Assembly: GCA_030762935.1 (NCBI GenBank)
Contig: CM060900.1
Location: forward strand, 391,953,632-392,017,631
DNA length: 64,000 nucleotides
Reading direction: 5' to 3'
DNA from: Hymenopus coronatus
Taxonomy: Eukaryota; Arthropoda; Insecta; Mantodea; Hymenopodidae
Part shown: positions 21,136 through 32,221 of the stretch, in pieces
Numbering within the stretch: position 1 is the stretch's first letter
How the letters are laid out: each line of letters starts with the position of its first letter
The notes under the pieces: model-generated
What the model was told of the DNA's origin: nothing
The model's input: the letters and a program-made list of their open reading frames with translations, nothing else
Database searches by the model: none
Made by a program: the position numbers and the translations under genes

Positions 21136-22306
21136 TATAACGAATATGGGTAGTAGAACTATATGAGCAAATGCTTCTCATTTGATTAAGCAGATATTAT
21201 TTCTGAATTATTAACCCGTTTCTAAATGCGGGCTGTTCATAGGGCAACTTTTCATATGTTTTTAAGTCTTACAGTATAACTTGTTAAATGTACGGTTGAA
21301 GCATTTGTATTATGATTTGCATTTGGTTACTGATTTACTCTGCGGCATGTTTTCAGGCACATATTTGACTTGCTTTTAACAATAACTTCTATTTGCTCCC
21401 TATCATAGGCTTCCTAAGAAAGCCTTAGCACTATTATATTACTTATAGGTTTGAACGAGTTTTAATCGAAGAAACAATCGCACAGCACTAAAAGGAAGTA
21501 ATGCGTGTATAATATACTGGAACAGTAAAACGTGATAGTGTGTTACTTAGGTAATAGGAAACTTATAAGAACTTTTTCTCCTGTGCTTCCTAGAATTCGA
21601 ATCATGGATCTCGGATTTCCGGTAGCGCTGACTAAAACTCTTCGAGGCAGACTTTACCATTTTTTGTTCTTCTTTTACTATAACTATTTTCGAACTCGGA
21701 AACTCCATTTTGTTTGGATTGTAAAAACTGTTCGATAATCTTATGTTTTTTATTTAGTTAGGCCAATTGCAACAGATAATTATGCATATGTCGTTAATCT
21801 TGAAAATACATAATTATCTGTCGCAGAACTCGGAGGTAGCTTGCTCAGTCCAATACTTAATAAGCTGTATTTTTCCGGTTAGCTTTTGAAAGAAAAACCA
21901 AGTGGAAAAATACATTGCCATTAAGATTTTCCAAAGCATGCAAAAGTTCACAAGTATGGTTTGATATAGAGTGTAGACGCTGAGGGTTTTGCTGCTTTAT
22001 GCTTTCCCATTTATATGAAAGTTCACAAGAAATGAACGTTAAAAGCATTTTACACAACATTTAGTACATTTTTTTTTTTCATTACTACCTTATAAAATTT
22101 GTGCAAACATTAGTGCAATATAATATTTAACTAGTCTTTCAATAGTAACGATTTATTTGATCCAAAAGTATTACAAATATAAGTCAGAAATAATGATACT
22201 ACTCTCGGCCAAAGAGAAACTGGAATTTCCCTTTATTTTGTTTAGAAACGAGCACGGAAGTACACACTTATTCGAAATCTGACTTCGCGTTCTGTTTATT
22301 AAGGGA

Positions 22307-22311
<5 letters not shown>
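21136..22311. other. Anonymous AT-rich DNA
   Basis: Short open frames only (for example 67 codons, minus, 21857-22060) without recognised motifs. No tRNA-like boxes or terminal repeats were seen. Confidence 0.4.

Positions 22312-22349
<38 letters not shown>
22312..22349. repeat. (TA)n microsatellite
   Basis: About eighteen TA units in an otherwise ordinary AT-rich context. Confidence 0.92.
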
Positions 22350-22351
<2 letters not shown>

Positions 22352-23284
22352 CAGGTGCTGTTTTCCATGGGATAGAAATTACTTAGATATTCTCAGTAAC
22401 TAATGGGGCTTTCATGGTCACAATGTGTTTTCGAGCTACAATTACTTGCCAATGTGCAGTCTCATTGATGCCTTATTCACCAATGAGAATCGAATTTAAT
22501 CGATAGTTTTCCGGCATGCCAAAAAATAATTAATAACTCGTGGTTCTTTACGTACATTATTTTTATTGTATAATCTCTGCTTCAATTCAAAATAGATACA
22601 GGAAGCCTATCTCATGTATTTTCATGTTCCAATATTTTATTTTACGTTCTTTTGTGGTTTATGGAAATTATTTATCGCTCAAATTGATGTAATCTGAAAT
22701 TCATTTCTGCCAAAGTAGTCAAATTAATAATATTCAACAGCAATAAAATTAAATCAATTAAAATACCAGCATTAGCTGTTGGTCCAAGTTGTACAAATAG
22801 TAAGATTTGCTGATCTATGAAATCCAAATATAAAATGAGCATTTTCTGTGGCTGTGAATGAAAGCTAATATAAGCAATGTATATTTTCAGAAAACTGAAA
22901 CTGCTTGAGTGGTTATACCAAAAGTACAAAAATAGCTTCGTTTTCGTATTTAAATTATCTTGCTGGATCTCGGCTTTCTTATAATTTGTCTTGGTCGATT
23001 TAATTAAGCTTCTAAATTCATGTCTGTTGTCGTGTTAATTACTTCTCGGCCTCGACCTTTAAATAATTATATAACGATTAGCATTCTCTGACCTCAATTG
23101 GATTACGAAGAAATTATCCGCACTCGTTCTATTACTGAAGATAATTGCTAACACTTGTGATTCTATTGAGGAATACCAATAAGTGGGAACAACCCTTCGG
23201 GAGGAGACTGTACAAGCAGTTGGCAGGCGTTCCACGGAAACGCTCCACAAAGTGCAAGGGTCTGAAAGATACATTTGATGTCTT
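22350..23284. other. Anonymous AT-rich DNA
   Basis: Nothing recognised. Overlapping frames on both strands at 23059-23327 have balanced composition but no motif I can name. Confidence 0.4.
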
Positions 23285-23521
23285 TCAAAATATTCTCTTG
23301 CAGCCAAATGTTGTGATATTTATGTAGAAAGCTCCGTGTAAAATTGGAACGAGCGAGGCCCCCATGATGTCGACCTTGCCTCTTCTTGTCGCGATAGTCA
23401 CGTTCGTCTGCTTGTTGGCGTACAGAGCAAAAGGGTTATTGTCCAAAATGTCCATAAAAAGTATCAACACTAATATATTTATCAGCGTTTTTTTTCGTAG
23501 TTTTTTGAGTATTCCGTTCAT
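23285..23521 (-). other. Open frame with signal-peptide-like start, unknown
   Basis: The 78-codon minus frame begins MNGILKKLRKKTLINILVLI, a basic then hydrophobic stretch that looks like a signal peptide or anchor. It continues FALYANKQTNVTIATRRGK with two possible N-glycosylation sites (NVT, NIT). It ends at a stop, but the next frame (FRPLHFVERFRGTPANCLY) keeps a protein-like look, as if a frameshift or intron lay between. I do not recognise the family, and no splice or promoter context was found. Confidence 0.2.
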
Positions 23522-25430
23522 TGTTATTCACTCCCAGGCACAAACGAAATAGTAGACAATGGTAACATCTAGGGTGAGGAAATGCAGCAGGTGGGTATAA
23601 ATCGGAAAAGGAAACATAACAGAATTTTCTTCAAAATTGTTGTAGAAGCTTATTGTCTTTTGCACGCGTTATTAATACCCAAACAGTTAGGTGTTTTTCA
23701 TATCATTTGACAGCTTTATATTCATCCTGCGTGTTCCGTGACGTGACAGTCAATTACCACTTTTCAATGAAAAAACCGTAGTAGAAAGCGGTCAGAAAAG
23801 AGATCCCCAAACCGCGGCTTCATTTTCACGGATTTAGAGACTAGAATCACCCCGCAAGCACACTTTCTAGGCCTCTACCTTGACGCTAAAAGGTATATAA
23901 CCACGTCTCCAATTCTAATATCAGTAGCTTTATCGCTTTACGTCCACATAATTGAAAATGTGATTAAGGTATGTTAACGGGGAACGATTTTCTTTTGTAT
24001 AACCTAGTTGGAAATATATTAAATAGCTTGGAATCAGGAGAATTTGTACGACTGTCTCGCTGACTCAGTAAGGCCCATGTTATGAGAAGAATTGGTTGCA
24101 GTCGACGACGTCTTGGACTTGTAACGTCATCAGCACGTATCGAAAAAGTAGCGTGTGCTATGTGGAATTAATCATATTTATTTACAAAGCAATGCATTTT
24201 TCGCATTGCGTCTGAGATTTATACACACGCATAACTTGTAATACCTAGTCGTTTGTCCGCTACCGAATTTGTAAATATTCAATGTGGAATCCAAAATCGA
24301 AACGAGGAAAGAAATGTGTACTTAAAAACTTGTCTATACTGCAGATCAATAACGAACGGCACGTCAAGTGTCTCATATTAGCACCTATGACAAATTGAAA
24401 CAGTTTTGTAAACACCAATCTCTTGCAAAGATTTGTCTTCGGTTTGCAGCATGCTGATTGACGGACGTGTGTGTTTCTTGGCTCGTAGTGTGAGCTTGAC
24501 TGGCAGGTGACGAGTCGCAGCATTGGGTTCGCGAACGGCTCGGGGCAGGAAGGGACGAGAAGCTCGTGGCCCTGTACTGTCCTTATGATCATGTTTTACG
24601 CTGCAGACGCTGGGTGCTGCCAACGTAATAAACCTAGAGGAGCAAAAATGTAGGCTTGTCACACGTGCTGGAATAAAAAATGCCCACATTATGAAAGAAA
24701 AAGAGAAGACGCGGAGTGTCTGCCAGGGAGATCAGAAATAGGTCGAGCCTCTCTGTCGGATTGTGTGGGCGGTTCCCGGTGAATCACACAACTTGAGGAA
24801 AAACCTGAAATTAAATTTCTCTTACCAATATGAACTTCTGTCCAAAAATGACACGTTCTTTATGTTTGGTAGTGATTTAGCATTGAGGCAACCCCGCCTG
24901 CAAGTTAACTATGGATAGGAAGGTGCCGCAGGTGAAAATATTACTCTTTAAGTTCTAGGTACACAAGTAGTGCCACTTACAAAATTTGTTCTGACATTAG
25001 AGATTTAATGTCATATTATTCATTATTTCACTTTGGCAGGCAAGTGACCAGAGCATCTTGCTCCTATCCCTCTTCAAACATGTAAACGTTTTACTCACTC
25101 CCCTTGTGACGTTCCAGTAGGCAGACAGGGCTGTGCAATCCAGCTCGTTATTAAAATATTACTTCCAAGTAATTTATATGCAAGATTTGGAACAAACTTT
25201 CGAGAGCTTGGAATTAAAACTGGAATATAATATTAATGTGAGTCCTCTTTTGCATTGACTCCGAACCGGGAATTTCAGGATGGATTTTTAATGAGAGCTC
25301 TGAGGCTTGTCAGGGAATGGATAAATATTCACAAAAATTTATTTATAGTGTGTTCTGCAATAATGGGTAATTAGTATACAGCAACATTTGAGAAAGTCGA
25401 TCGCATTAAACAAAATTACAGCAGCCAAAT
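23522..25430. other. Anonymous DNA; GC-richer patch near 24450-24770
   Basis: At 24260-24690 two overlapping minus-strand frames stay open (110 and 103 codons), where composition rises. No motif was recognised and the frames may reflect composition alone. No SINE boxes or terminal repeats were found. Confidence 0.4.
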
Positions 25431-25640
25431 ATGTAAATGCTTTTGAAAATTGCCAGATTTGTCAACTTTTTTATGTTTGATATCTATAAAATTACAGAAT
25501 CATTCTGTATGTGTATGTGTGCGAAATACTCGAGAAAGGCTGAACGGATTGTGGCAAATTTGGGATTTAATGAATGCCATATACTATATATATTTTTAAA
25601 ATAATCCCGAAAGTGTAGATTGTATAACTACATGTATACG
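25431..25640 (+). repeat. Possible dispersed insect repeat fragment
   Basis: The segment GAGAAAGGCTGAACGGATTG followed by TGGCAAATTTGGGATTTAAT resembles a motif ('ggctgaacygatt...gaaatttgg') common in non-coding insect repeats. Only one copy is visible in this window, so the call rests on general familiarity. Confidence 0.3.
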
Positions 25641-26339
25641 TTTTGTTATAAATGTTAGATATAATAAATGTTTAGAATGTCATTCGGTTCTTTTTAATGA
25701 GGTACACGCACCAATTGCTCAATAATTTTTTTTCTGGTTGCCATGGAAATGGTGTAGTTCCGTGTAATAGGCACAAGAGTTTCTTCCAATCTGTTACTGC
25801 AGATCGAATCCCTTTTGACTTCAGTTTCTTGACAGGCTCTAGTTCTCATATTTTTCGGTAGGATTAATATCTAGTTTCTTAGGATGGTAGATCCCCGAAT
25901 TAATGTTCGAATTGATGTTACAGTTTTTCATCAGTTAATATTGCCCCTCTAGGTGAAGATTTGTGGTGAATCTGTTACATACCAAAACTCTCTTGAAGTT
26001 ATTGTATCTTAATTTTACAGTATAACATAAAAGAAACGATTTCATTAATTGGTGTAATTACGTTTGACACGATGTGAAGGAATGTAAGGAAGCAAAGGAA
26101 AGAGAGAATAACGATAAAACATATGCATACTTAGCTACGTCTTATATCAGTTACACAACAAGTAATTATATCATCTGCATGGTACGTACACGCACTCACA
26201 TTCGCTCCCTACATAAAATATACAGACACTTCCACAGTTTACCAACCATGTGTATGCTAAACGTCCATCAATAGCAGGTGTTCAGTTTGTTGCTATAAAG
26301 GGCTAAAGACTAGACAACCTCGCACGCTGCGACTTATGC
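25641..26339. other. Anonymous AT-rich DNA
   Basis: No gene, tRNA-like box or terminal repeat was recognised. Confidence 0.4.
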
Positions 26340-26792
26340 CTTTTTATTGCAGCCAATACCCCCAGGGAAATGGATGAGGTACCATAGCATAACAGACAAC
26401 ATACCGTTGGCGTATAGGCCACCAGAGAGCGCAAAAATCCCTAGGATTTTCAAGCCCGATGACCGATCCCACTGCCGCACCGCCAGAGAGGCCTTGCAAG
26501 CGGCCGTCGACTGGTAGTCAATTAATGCCCACAGGACGTAATCTTTTTATTGAGCATGCCATTTGCCCGCATTGCCGTACATCATGAGCATGGAAGCACA
26601 TCTGAAAGATGAGAGGGAAACAGTATGAAGGGGAAATAATGGAAAGGAAATCGTGGTAGATGAGAACTACCCCAGCTCTCGCCTGGCGACCCTGGGGAAT
26701 CCACGAAAAATTCATGGGTCAGAGAAGGCCCTCGCCGGGGATGGAACCCATGCTCTCCCGAATGTGAGTCTCCACCTCGCTCGCTAACTTTC
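26340..26792 (-). mobile_element. SINE-like element, family F (copy F1)
   Basis: On the minus strand from about 26792, a tRNA-like B-box GGGTTCCATCCCCGG is followed by ATTTTTCGTGGATTCCCC and TCTACCACGATTTCCTTTCC. The same blocks occur in the same order in the copy at 56100-56600 and, more loosely, in the family-E elements at 44893 and 49460. The body is GC-richer than the flanks. The low-coordinate end is not defined and no target duplication was found. Confidence 0.6.
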
Positions 26793-27544
26793 TGATATAG
26801 TTTCCATCTCTGAAATTATCCGGTGGGTGTCATAAGATCTACCAGTTGCACAACCAGGTAGATCCCCTTCATTCAGCAAAATGTTATGTCTGAAATAATT
26901 TCTATTTGAATAGTGGATTATATTTTCTGATGGTCCGGTTGATCAGTAATATTTCGTCATCGACGAAATCGCGACGATTACAGAAACTACAATATCCGTG
27001 GGCTTATTTTTGAAATAGAGCCCAAGTATACATAAAGCGGGCATTTTTTGCTTTGCTTTCTGAATGGGAGTTGGAGAATGGTGTTAAGTGAAAGAAATGC
27101 TTTGCCAAGAGGTCTTTTTTGAGCTGACCATCTGTTGTTCGGTAATTCTTTGGACGCGAACCGTCACGTCCAAGGATATAAATTTCTTGCACAACGTTTA
27201 CACTCTGTTTCTGAGTGGAATACTTTGGGTGTTGGACATAAATCGCATTCGAAAGGTATTTTAGTGCTAATTGCGGGGATTGCTGTAAAAAGGAAAAGAC
27301 AGAAACAAAGCATATATTTCGTGGATAATGAAATAGTTGAGCTCTCTTAGAATGCTTGGAATTCGTTCTAAGATTAGTGTGAACTTCCCCACATCTGCGT
27401 TAAACGGTATGACCCTTTGTCCTTTCCATTTGTGCTTAAAATAGTTTGTCTTTTGGTCTAAGAATTTCCCATTGCGGCGACAGTATTGGTGATTTTATTC
27501 CGTGTTGCAATGTAGATGCGTACATTCTTCCGATATGAATATAA
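26793..27544. other. Anonymous DNA
   Basis: Short frames on both strands (about 27004-27350) lack recognised motifs. No other signature seen. Confidence 0.4.
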
Positions 27545-27995
27545 CTTTTCAGTTTCTTGTTGCTTTCATCCTCCATTTTTCTATATTTTTCCATAAATCT
27601 CCCTCGATTTCCCATTCCATCATTGTTTCAGAAACTCCATGTGCGATGTTTTCTGTTGTTGTTGTTGTTTTTTTTTTTTTTCTGTAATCTTCTTGTGGTG
27701 TCCATTTCATTACTCTAAATCTTCCATCAGTCGTTCTTTTAGTTTGCGCGTGCAATGTTAATTATTTTTGTTGAATTAAGTCTAAAATTGGATTTTCTAC
27801 ATTTATTTATTCTCTTATAATCATCTTTCTATTTTTGTCTCCTATCCAGCTAGACATCTCCAGTAGTCAATTTTTATCGTTATACATTTTATTTTCAATT
27901 CGCAATTCAGAGTCCAAATTTCGGGGCATAAGTCAAAATACTTCTAATTATTGTTCTACAAATTTGAGTTTTGTTTTCTTTTGATATACTTATGC
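27545..27995 (-). pseudogene. LINE reverse-transcriptase C-terminal tail
   Basis: Minus-strand pieces read SILTYAPKFGLELRIENKMY, then SSWIGDKNRKMIIRE, INVENPILDLIQQK, RFRVMKWTPQE and SETMMEWEIEGDLWKNIEKW. This order mirrors the end of endonuclease/reverse-transcriptase LINEs in insects: 'ILTYGCEsWtl' after the RT fingers, 'ImnvennildtIerkrL', 'RiMdWsPpgrrkrGrP', 'dLweNRerWk'. An A-run (TTTTT with GTT repeats on the plus strand, about 27655-27680) has expanded where the basic 'KRGRP' part should be. Stops and shifts show it is inactive. It is a different LINE lineage from the one at 20.3-21.1 kb. Confidence 0.75.
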
Positions 27996-28311
27996 GATAA
28001 AATTCAATTTATAGTAGCTATAGTAAACTTTCCTGAGTTGGTTTTATTCTCTTTTCTTGCTTTCTATCTTGTGTGATAAAATTCTTGAGGAGTGATATTT
28101 TAAGGCAGGATAATGTAAGCTAAATGCTTATCCATGCTTGGAACTGCTTTCTTAGGCTCACGACTGTATAAACATTTATTCTTGTCAATGCGCATCCGAG
28201 GATAATTTGTTTATACGTACTTAATACAAACTGCGAGATAGAACTTAGAGTTAAATTGTTTAATATACGTCGTCTTTATTTGCTTGCATTCAGCCTTTTG
28301 CTTTCTCTACC
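27996..28311. other. Anonymous AT-rich DNA
   Basis: Between the LINE tail and a Rep-D copy; nothing recognised. Confidence 0.4.
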
Positions 28312-28752
28312 ACGTACATAGTAGATAGAGAAGGTAATTGTATTTCAACCAAAATTTTGATGCCGAGATTTAGCCGTAAATAATTTTTGAGGTAACCTGA
28401 ATGAAATAAACGATTTTGGAAAAATATCGGGTGTGTCTCTGTAAATAGCACATCTCAAAAACCAAAAGTCTGATACATATCAAATTTAGTATTAAAGTTC
28501 AGTTTCTTCCCAAGATTTTCAAGAAAATCCCCAGATTGTACTACCGTTTACACGGAACTTCTTTCAAAATTTGAGATTTTCTCAAAAATGTCTCGACAAT
28601 TTTGATTGAAATACCACATATTAAATATATTTGTGAAAAATGAAATGTATAACTTTAGTTTTCTGGGAGCAGTCTGTGAAGCCCCTTCATTCAGAAGACA
28701 ATTTTGGTAATATTGTATAGGTATAACTGGTAAACGCTAAGGGATAAACGTA
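28312..28752 (+). mobile_element. Rep-D copy D3, cut by a transposon insertion
   Basis: Starts GCTTTCTCTACCACGTACAT and follows the forward Rep-D order: GATGCCGAGATTTAGCC, CCCAAGATTTTCAAGAAAAT, TTTTGATTGAAATACCACAT, AAATGTATAACTTTAGTTTT, ATAACTGGTAAACGCTAAGG. It stops where the Tc1/mariner-like element begins at 28753. The sequence beyond 29763 matches later Rep-D blocks only weakly, so the second half may be lost or strongly diverged. Confidence 0.75.
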
Positions 28753-29761
28753 CAACGCGACCCAAATACATCGGAATCGCTGCGCGGTGTTTTTCCCCTA
28801 CGCAGACGGAAACAAATAACACACAAAAGCTGTACACAAGGTCACGGTGCTGGCTTGTTTTTCTGTGCTATGAAAGTGCAGTATTGAGTTGACTGTGATA
28901 TCGTGTAGTTGAGTTATTACTAGTGTGTTTTATCACTTTGTCCTGTACTTAGTCAAAAAGTGCATTATGCCTCAGCATTTGTTTTCTACTGCACAGGATG
29001 TATTTATTTGATTCGTATGTGATAAGACATTCTGTGAGTAGACTCTCAACAGTGTATTCAACGGCAAAATTGACCCATATTCAATATTTTTCATGTACAC
29101 AAAATAATCGTTATTGGAGCTCTGAGAAACCTAATATTGTTCATAAAATACCCCTTCATGACGAAAAAATTTGTATATGGTGCGCCATTAGCGGAGAAAG
29201 AGTTGGACCCAATTTTTGACGCCGTCATATTCGTGAATACAATTTTGCCCCCCTCCGTTTTTATTTATATATCTATTTTTTTAGACAGTTAAAAGAAGAC
29301 AGGGAGCGTGATGTTACCTTTTTTCAGCAAGACTCTGCAATAGCTCATATAGCCAATCTTTTTGAATGACAACAATTGAAAGTGTGTTTCAGGACAGAAT
29401 TGTTGGTATAGATTTGTGGTCCCCTCGGTCCCCCTGCGATTTCTATCTCTGGGATAACTTAAAGCATAAAGTGTACAAGACAAACTCACCAACCCTGGAA
29501 TAATTAAAACAAAATATCCGTCAGGAAATTGCCAGCATTTCTCAACGTGAACTACGGCGAGTGATGGACAGGTTCAAGAGAGGTGCCAAAAAGTATGGAT
29601 AACGGCGGTGGCCAGTTGCAGCATCTCCTTTAATAAAATTGATAAGCAAAGCCTGTAAATGTAGTTTTATAAATGCTGCATGGTTTCATCTGCAACGAGC
29701 GACGAGGGCGTGGACAGGCAAAACACCGCGCAGCAGGTTCGGACGTTTTTAGATCACCCGG
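28753..29761 (+). mobile_element. Tc1/mariner-like element with TIRs, decayed
   Basis: The left end (AATCGCTGCGCGGTGTTTTT at about 28774-28793) and the inverted right end (ACCTGCTGCGCGGTGTTTTG) share a 14-base identical core and a diverged outer 27 bases. The terminal inverted repeats are thus about 40 bases. TA flanks both sides (28751-28752 and 29762-29763). At about 1.0 kb it is shorter than a full element, and the transposase inside is missing its middle. It lies inside Rep-D copy D3 and is therefore younger than that copy. Confidence 0.85.
28967..29602 (+). pseudogene. Tc1/mariner-like transposase, broken
   Basis: Starts MPQHLFSTAQ, then breaks. Later pieces read NNRYWSSEKPNIVHKIPLHD, ICIWCAISGERVGPNF, DVTFFQQDSAIAHIANLFE, SPCDFYLWDNLKHKVYKT and LRRVMDRFKRGAKKYG. 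These correspond to the DDE-type catalytic domain of insect Tc1/mariner-like transposases: WCAISG before the first strand, FQQDxAxAH around the second catalytic Asp, SPxDFYLW around the third acidic position, and the C-terminal helix. Stops and frameshifts occur between pieces. The DNA-binding domain between the start and the catalytic part appears to be deleted. Confidence 0.82.
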
Positions 29762-29763
29762 TA

Positions 29764-29985
29764 CTAAACCTCTCAGAAAACGAAATTGTATATGTGTTTA
29801 ACTAAAAATATATATCTTTCTAAAATGCAAATTTGTTTCAAATGCCCTCTTGTGTGGTATAAGCAATTTCCGAGATATTTGTTTTTAATCTGTTATGGTC
29901 ACCAGAACTTTATTTTAATTTACACAAACATTGGCCTTCAGGCGTCACCTAATTGGCCATCAAGGGAGATCGAATGACTTGGATA
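29764..29985. other. Flank of the Tc1/mariner-like insertion
   Basis: AT-rich, with AAAATATATATCTTTCTAAA resembling an inner Rep-D block only loosely. No gene was recognised. Confidence 0.35.
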
Positions 29986-30078
29986 CAACACAAACACCCA
30001 TGTGAGACTCGAACCTGTAATCCCCTGCGTCCTGAAGCGCCAAAGATACATTTAAGCGAGCGCGGCCATGGGGACTAC
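29986..30078 (-). mobile_element. SINE family B head fragment (copy B3)
   Basis: On the minus strand, CCATGGCCGCGCTCGCTTAA, then TTTGGCGCTTCAGGACGC and GGTTCGAGTCTCACATGGG, match the tRNA-like head of the B copies at 30263 and 60367. The body and tail are missing. It faces copy B1 in inverted orientation about 185 bases away. Confidence 0.75.
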
Positions 30079-30262
30079 CTCACCAGATCTTAAATTTCCG
30101 ATGATCTCTATTCTCGTTATATCCTTAACGAAATGTGTAATGTGACTATCTTTGTAAATATTTATCTTAATTAAAATAAAAGATAAAGAGCAGAGAAAGT
30201 CATAGGAAGTAACGCATCCATTTTTGGAGGGGAATAAGTGATTAGCAGAAGTACTAACAGCT

Positions 30263-30541
30263 GCCGATCCCTGTGGCCGCGCTCGCTAAAGTGTCTCGCT
30301 TTGGCGCTTCGTGATGCACAGGATCGTGGGTTCGAGTCCCGCCTTGGGGTTGGGTGTTTCTGTGTTTGTAAATGTGTCGATGTTTGTGTATGTATATGTG
30401 AAAGGAAAACTTAAGGAGTAAAAAGGTCTACTAAGGAAATATAGGAAACTGGAAAAAATGGAGAAAAAAGGAATACAGCGCCGGAGTCCTGACAAGCCTC
30501 CGGAACTGTATTTTATTAAAAAAAAACAAACAAAAAAAAAA
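30263..30541 (+). mobile_element. tRNA-derived SINE, family B (copy B1)
   Basis: Head: GCCGATCCCTGTGGCCGCGC with CTCGCTAAAGTGTCTCGCTT, and the B-box GGGTTCGAGTCCCGCC. Body: GTGAAAGGAAAACTTAAGGA, then a GGAGAAAAAAGGAATACAGC block and GGAGTCCTGACAAGCCTCCG, a short hairpin just before the A-rich end (about 30518-30541). The whole order recurs on the minus strand at 60104-60367. Frames crossing it in the two copies translate to a shared peptide (PKAGLEPTILC), which is SINE-derived, not a protein family. Confidence 0.9.
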
Positions 30542-30938
30542 CAGTTGCATTGTTTCACTGACGGAAGAACAAATTGAGAGGTTAATTCAATTATCCTGCG
30601 ATATGTTAAATTTCTAAGTGATGGTCCAATATCCAGAAGTGTGGTAGGCACTACGTAAACTCATAACCATTATTGCCTCACTGGAACTTGATTTTTGCTG
30701 AAAAGACTTCAGATATGAAACAAATCACGTGACGGGGTATTTGGGAAGAGTATTAGATTGATGTAATGTGGATATATTAGGTAACATACGTGCGTACACT
30801 TAATGGCAATAAATGAGGGAGAGAATTAAACTAAAAGTCTTATGAATACCAACCATGTAAGTCTGTCCAGTATTTTTCAAGTTGCAAAATTCTTTAAATC
30901 CCCCCCCTCTCTACACATAAGGAATTTCTATCTTTATT
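30542..30938. other. Anonymous AT-rich DNA
   Basis: No signature beyond a C-run near 30900. Confidence 0.4.
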
Positions 30939-31379
30939 ACTTTCTCTGCACGTACTATGCACATAGTGTATAGGGAAGGTATTGATATGCACCAAAAAAT
31001 TCGATACCGAGATTTCGCCAGAAATACATGTTTTGAGACCCCCTGAATAAAAAAGAAATTAGATAAATGTCCGTGTGAATGTGTGATTATCTTCCAAGGA
31101 TACGGCACGAAGATTTTCAAGAAAATCCTCCCCAACTATCCTTTATGTGGAACATTTTTCGAAAACTTTTATTTTCTAACGATTTTTATTAAAATATTGT
31201 ATGTTTTAGATATTTTTATGACAAACGAAATCTCTATCTTAGATTTTTTGTGAATAACCTCTGAAGACCACCTCATTTTGAATGGCTTTTGTATAACTGG
31301 TAATCCGTAAGAGATATACAAAAAACATGCTACACAAGAAATGTAGATCTCATTAAAACACACAATTTATGCGATATAC

Positions 31380-31424
<45 letters not shown>

Positions 31425-31890
31425 GTTAACCATTTTCGAGACATTCCGAATAATTAGTTTCAATTTTAGTCTCTTAAAATTTTCTCAAACAGGTAGACAT
31501 CTTTCTTCTCGTTTGTTTACTCCTGGAAAGCAAAGAAATTATAATTTCAAGTGTTTCACATAGCGGCTGGCTTTTAAAGGACGAGACTATCGCTTTAGCC
31601 TGCTCATTTTCTTATTTCCCTTCGACTTACAAGGAGCTAGTAATAGATTATTTCTGCTTCTGTTTATCTTGATTAGCATATAGATAACAGATTAATCTTT
31701 TGAATAATAGGTTTGTTTGCCGAACAGCTAGAGGACAGCATTTGAATGGAACACATTAGATGTTTTCCCTTCTACTTACAAGAGATCAAGTAATAAGGAC
31801 AATTTCTGCTAATGTTTATCTTGATTAGCATGATCTAGATATAAGGATACGCTTTTTAACAATAGTTTGTTACAGAAATGTAGAGAAAGT
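30939..31890 (+). mobile_element. Rep-D copy D5, full length (about 950 bp)
   Basis: Begins ACTTTCTCTGCACGTACTAT and ends ATGTAGAGAAAGT, so ACTTTCTCT/AGAGAAAGT form 9-base terminal inverted repeats. Ordered blocks: GATACCGAGATTTCGCCAG, GTTTTGAGACCCCCTGAAT, TTTTCAAGAAAATCC, ATCTCATTAAAACACACAAT, a 39-base T tract (31382-31420), GTTAACCATTTTCGAGACAT, and CTTTTAAAGGACGAGACTAT. The last third holds a tandem duplication (about 31606-31710 and 31758-31862), sharing CTTACAAG and TTTATCTTGATTAGCAT. There is no protein-coding frame. The structure suggests a non-autonomous DNA transposon, but no target duplication was found. Confidence 0.85.
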
Positions 31891-32163
31891 CATGTGATTG
31901 TAACACCAGATTTTTTTTTATATATATCCTACAAAACGGCTCTTACGGTTTCGAGTAATTTATCATAAATTTCAGGTACCGGCATACAAATGTATATCCT
32001 CAATGTCATATGAATAGCATGTGAAATAATCTTGTTTCTCTTTTCGTTCTTGAAAGCTCAAATCGTCTATTTAAAGGGATATTTGCTGCCCTGTGACCTT
32101 CCTGAATATGTCCGCATGATATCCTTGAACCATTCAAAAATTTTGAGAATATGTATTGCAATG
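31891..32163. other. Anonymous AT-rich DNA
   Basis: Nothing recognised between Rep-D copy D5 and the CA/CACTCA tract. Confidence 0.4.
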
Positions 32164-32221
32164 ACACACACACACACACTCACTCACAGTCACACACTCA
32201 CTCACAGTCACACACTCACAA
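32164..32221. repeat. CA tract and 18-base minisatellite
   Basis: A short CA run passes into CACACACTCACTCACAGT repeated about two and a half times. Confidence 0.9.

Noticed and set aside
30286..30651. A 121-codon minus frame sharing a peptide with the 60.3-kb frame
   Set aside because: Both frames lie across SINE family B copies; the shared peptide is SINE sequence.
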